A stretch of DNA of 64,000 nucleotides from NCBI GenBank assembly GCA_002506905.1, contig DAYM01000010.1:28913-92912 (forward strand). Reading direction: 5' to 3'. The notes under the pieces were generated by a model. That model was given only the letters and a program-made list of their open reading frames with translations, did not search any database and had not been told where the DNA came from. This stretch comes from Methanomassiliicoccaceae archaeon UBA328 (lineage in GTDB: Archaea; Thermoplasmatota; Thermoplasmata; Methanomassiliicoccales; Methanomethylophilaceae). Positions 63,498 through 64,000 of this stretch are shown one piece after another; within the stretch, counting starts at the first letter, position 1, and the number at the start of each line of letters is the position of its first letter. The translations under genes were made by a program, and so were the position numbers.

Positions 63498-64000
63498 ATG
63501 GACAAGGACAGTGCCTTCAAAGAGGTACAGAACAACATCGCCAAAGGCAACACCGCCGCGGTCAGACCGCAGGTGATGAAGATAGCCTCAGACCACTCCG
63601 ACGATGCGGTCACACTGCTTACGTGCGCCTCGCTTCTGAAGACGGTGGATGACGACGAAGGTTCCGAGTCCGTTATCAAAATGCTTATGGATGACCTCCC
63701 TCCGGAAGAAAGCGCCAGACTTGAGATCGCGAAGGGTCTGAACGGTCTCGGATACAGCGGTTACGCATCGGATGTGCTGAAGGACCTTGCGGTCAGCGAC
63801 GACATCCAAAGGATGCGCATGACCGTCGCGTACGATCTGGGAGACCATGAGCTCTCCGTGCATGAGTACGATCTCATCCAAGAGCCTGCTCCCGACGACG
63901 ATATCGCTGCGATCGATGCCCTGTGCGCCCTCGGCAGGTTCAAAGAGGCGGATGAGAAGAGCATCGGACTCCTGAGCAGAGAGAAAAACTATCAATCCCA
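63498..64000 (+). CDS. Tetratricopeptide-like helical repeat protein, partial
   Basis: The gene begins at ATG 63498 and runs past the right edge; 167 residues are visible. It is made of helical pairs resembling tetratricopeptide-type repeats (FKEVQNNIAKGNTAAVRPQV, ALCALGRFKEADEKSIGLLS). A TATA-like TTTTTATTAT is centred about 27 nt upstream. It is probably a protein-interaction scaffold. It has no signal peptide. Confidence 0.75.
   Translation, partial: MDKDSAFKEVQNNIAKGNTAAVRPQVMKIASDHSDDAVTLLTCASLLKTVDDDEGSESVIKMLMDDLPPEESARLEIAKGLNGLGYSGYASDVLKDLAVSDDIQRMRMTVAYDLGDHELSVHEYDLIQEPAPDDDIAAIDALCALGRFKEADEKSIGLLSREKNYQS

Noticed and set aside
1..64000. tRNA or rRNA genes
   Set aside because: I looked for T-loop-like GTTCGA motifs followed by acceptor pairs in the gaps and saw none convincing. 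A dedicated tRNA scan would settle it.

Overview
The window looks like a chromosome segment of a methanogen of the order Methanomassiliicoccales (Thermoplasmatota), close to the Methanoplasma/Methanomethylophilus group. The clues are: a Cas12a that reads most like that of Methanoplasma termitum (comparison from memory); archaeal DnaG; the bifunctional archaeal FBP aldolase/phosphatase; a short archaeal triosephosphate isomerase; CobQ fused to a Cys-rich domain; archaeal TATA boxes 25-27 nt before start codons; and many anchored surface proteins. The taxonomic call is an inference; there is no rRNA or tRNA in the window.

Layout. 1-5726 (minus strand): a type V-A CRISPR-Cas locus, cas12a-cas4-cas1-cas2-leader-array, with the array running off the left edge. 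5830-10492 (plus): a CARF/winged-helix-type regulator divergent from cas12a, then two Schlafen-group-3/DUF2075 helicases, one preceded by a GIY-YIG nuclease and one with an N-terminal PD-(D/E)XK-like nuclease. 10650-17500: surface proteins, an acyltransferase-like protein and a Bcr/CflA-type efflux pump. 17669-24093: rubredoxin and ferredoxin proteins, fbp, tpiA, a secreted phospholipase-D-like protein, an acetyltransferase and a MazG-like protein. 24252-32293: a broken surface gene, a small GIY-YIG protein, a LonB-like ATPase, dnaG with a long structured leader, a TetR regulator and a broken radical SAM gene. 32566-40624: a membrane-embedded SbcC/YhaN-like ATPase with an Mre11-like nuclease, cobQ and a truncated cobQ paralogue, a MoaD/ThiS-like protein and a DEDDh exonuclease. 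40679-49844: two ATPase remnants around a P-type ATPase, then an AddAB-like helicase-nuclease pair. 49845-53066: hisG-hisC-hisH-hisA. 53126-55073: a PIN toxin/antitoxin pair and asd. 55245-61433: surface proteins. 62351-64000: a polyprenyl-phosphate transporter-like protein and a truncated repeat protein.

The main oddity is the number of genes broken by single in-frame stop codons with homology continuing in the same frame: cas12a (TAG), the GIY-YIG/DUF2075 gene (TAA), a GLUG-repeat surface protein (TAG and TGA), a membrane-anchored surface protein (TAG), a radical SAM gene (TAA), an InlB-repeat surface protein (two TAA) and an ATPase remnant (TGA). Cas12a also carries a one-base slip in a run of eight G. 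No gene I checked ends in TAG, so the three in-frame TAG codons could in principle be read as pyrrolysine in this lineage. The TAA and TGA cases cannot be explained that way and point to gene decay or consensus error.
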